A stretch of 5,202 nucleotides of DNA from Clostridia bacterium (GTDB lineage Bacteria; Bacillota; Clostridia; Christensenellales; HGM11417): the NCBI GenBank assembly GCA_017407365.1, contig JAFQWR010000094.1:1-5202 (forward strand), given 5' to 3'. Within the stretch, counting starts at the first letter, position 1. Each line of letters begins with the position of its first letter. The notes under the pieces were generated by a model. The model saw only the letters and a program-made list of their open reading frames with translations. It had not been told where the DNA came from and ran no database searches. Of the stretch, positions 4,027 to 5,202 are shown in pieces. Position numbers and translations under genes: made by a program.

Positions 4027-5202
4027 ATGAAAAGAATCAGCAAAATTTTAAGCATCGTTATTGCATTGATGCTCACATTTGCTCTTGTTGCTTGCGAGAA
4101 GGATCCCAATAAAGACGATCCTTCTAAGCCCGACACCGGCCTTACCGACAACTTAGTATTGGATGAAAACGGTCAGCCCTTATTTGAGGAAGAGGTTACC
4201 GTTAAAATGTGGTCGGTTATCGGCGATCCTGACCAGGTTGTATTTGCTAAGCTCGTTCAGCAGTTCAACAACGAAATGATGGGTCAGATCAAAATCGACG
4301 TATCCTACCAGGGTCACTTCGACTATTACAGCGCATTAGACAGCACCTGGCAGTCTGACAGAGGCAACTTCCCCGATGTATGCTTCATGCACAACGAAAA
4401 GACGATCGAATACGCAGCTAAAGGCTATTTCTGGGCTTTAGATGATATCTTCGAAAAGACCAACGTTGCTCTCGATTTCTCTCTGGTTTATCCTGACATC
4501 AACCGTGTTACCATGTACAAGGGCGAGCGCTACGGTGTTCCCGTTGATGCACACGGCTTCCTGACCCAGTTCAGACAGGACATCATCAAGAAAAACGGCC
4601 TCGGCTTTGATAACAACACCCGTTTCATCCCCGAATCCCGTGCGGAATATCAGCAGCTCCTCACCGCTCTGCGCGCAAAAGCAGATGCAGGCGAGCTCTG
4701 GACCAGAAACATCAACAAGGGTATGGATCACAGCTGGGTTAAGGCTAATAAAGATACCTTCTACCCCTCGTTCAGCCAGTCTACCGATCCCGACGGCTTA
4801 AGCGCACTCTACGCTAACGGCGGCACGCTCGTTAACGAAGCAGGCGATAAGGTTAACTTCCAGAACAACAAGGGCTTCGAAACCTACATCACCGATCAGG
4901 TTAACCGCTACAACGCTCGCGAGGTAGGTACCAGCGGTACCAACACCGAAATGTTCGGTAACGGTAATGCCGTTATGTTCTCTGAAGGTCCCTGGTGGAT
5001 TGCTCAGACCTATTCCTTACAGTGGAACAGTGCTGAAATGAAGCAGGCTGCAAACGGTATCTCTGCAGAAGATGCAGCTGATCCCATCATCAACACCCCC
5101 ATGACCTCCTCCCGTCCCTTAAATTGGTGGACGCTCGACGAGTATATCGGTACCGAATCCGGTAGCAAGTGGTTTGGTAACGGTCACGTTATCTGCCTGA
5201 GC
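4027..5202 (+). CDS. ABC sugar transporter solute-binding lipoprotein (family 1), 3' end outside window
   Basis: The frame is open to the window edge with 392 residues visible and no stop; family members are usually about 420-550 residues. The product is the membrane-anchored receptor that delivers a sugar or oligosaccharide to an ABC permease. Residues 1-23 are a lipoprotein signal peptide ending in LVAC (lipid-modified Cys23), followed by a charged Pro/Asp/Lys linker to about residue 40. Family features follow: VTVKMWSVIGDPDQVVFAKL with QFNNE in the first lobe (57-83), NFPDVCFMHNEKTIEYAAKG and ALDDIF (114-142), YKGERYGVPVDAHG (164-177), and FGNGNAVMFSEGPWWI (310-325), the usual segment in which a low-complexity FxxGxAAM-like motif precedes aromatic residues. 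Many Trp and Tyr residues suit carbohydrate binding, but the ligand cannot be named. AAGGAG 7 nt upstream supports the start. Permease genes would be expected next downstream, beyond the window. It is 51 nt after the RDD gene and probably co-transcribed. Confidence 0.92.
   Translation, partial: MKRISKILSIVIALMLTFALVACEKDPNKDDPSKPDTGLTDNLVLDENGQPLFEEEVTVKMWSVIGDPDQVVFAKLVQQFNNEMMGQIKIDVSYQGHFDYYSALDSTWQSDRGNFPDVCFMHNEKTIEYAAKGYFWALDDIFEKTNVALDFSLVYPDINRVTMYKGERYGVPVDAHGFLTQFRQDIIKKNGLGFDNNTRFIPESRAEYQQLLTALRAKADAGELWTRNINKGMDHSWVKANKDTFYPSFSQSTDPDGLSALYANGGTLVNEAGDKVNFQNNKGFETYITDQVNRYNAREVGTSGTNTEMFGNGNAVMFSEGPWWIAQTYSLQWNSAEMKQAANGISAEDAADPIINTPMTSSRPLNWWTLDEYIGTESGSKWFGNGHVICLS

Noticed and set aside
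4438..4801. Minus-strand (4438-4731) and alternative plus-strand (4607-4801) frames within the binding-protein gene
   Set aside because: Both sit inside a well-supported solute-binding protein frame and show no start signals or motifs.

Overview
The window looks like a piece of a Bacillota chromosome, most likely a gut-type Clostridia. This is inferred from strong AGGAGG-type ribosome binding sites, Gram-positive lipoprotein signal peptides, a GroEL with a GGM tail, and AT-rich intergenic DNA. No taxonomic search could be run, so a finer placement is not claimed. Everything that can be called a gene is on the + strand.

Layout. (1) 1-636 is the 3' 39% of groEL, closed by a strong intrinsic terminator (646-677) and followed by a second terminator-like hairpin (726-757). 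(2) 758-1622 has no convincing gene. It holds a pentanucleotide TATAC tandem repeat inside promoter-like DNA (873-916). It also holds a near-consensus extended -10 promoter with an A8T8 upstream tract (1008-1064). From the inferred start site near 1071 runs an unusually long leader of about 550 nt, packed with hairpins and alternative complementary segments. (3) 1623-2735 encodes a secreted lipoprotein with a bacterial Ig-like (BIg2) domain followed by a probable lectin-like beta-sandwich. (4) 2740-3975, starting 4 nt after the previous stop and without a Shine-Dalgarno sequence, encodes an RDD-type membrane protein with a large extracytoplasmic insert. A very stable hairpin sits in its first codons. 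(5) 4027 to the right edge encodes a lipoprotein of the ABC sugar transporter family-1 solute-binding class, cut by the window end at residue 392.

How the parts may work together (inference). The last three genes read as the front end of one transcription unit for uptake of a carbohydrate. The first lipoprotein would hold the ligand or polymer at the cell surface, the binding protein would deliver it to an ABC permease expected to be encoded just downstream, and the RDD protein would be an accessory membrane component of unknown role. The strong promoter, the long structured leader and the hairpin at the lipoprotein/RDD junction suggest post-transcriptional control that makes much lipoprotein and binding protein but little RDD protein.

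The most interesting material is the undescribed leader RNA (1071-1622) and the combination of an Ig/lectin-like lipoprotein, an RDD protein with a large insert and a sugar-binding protein. No CRISPR array, tRNA, rRNA, insertion sequence or known riboswitch consensus was recognised.
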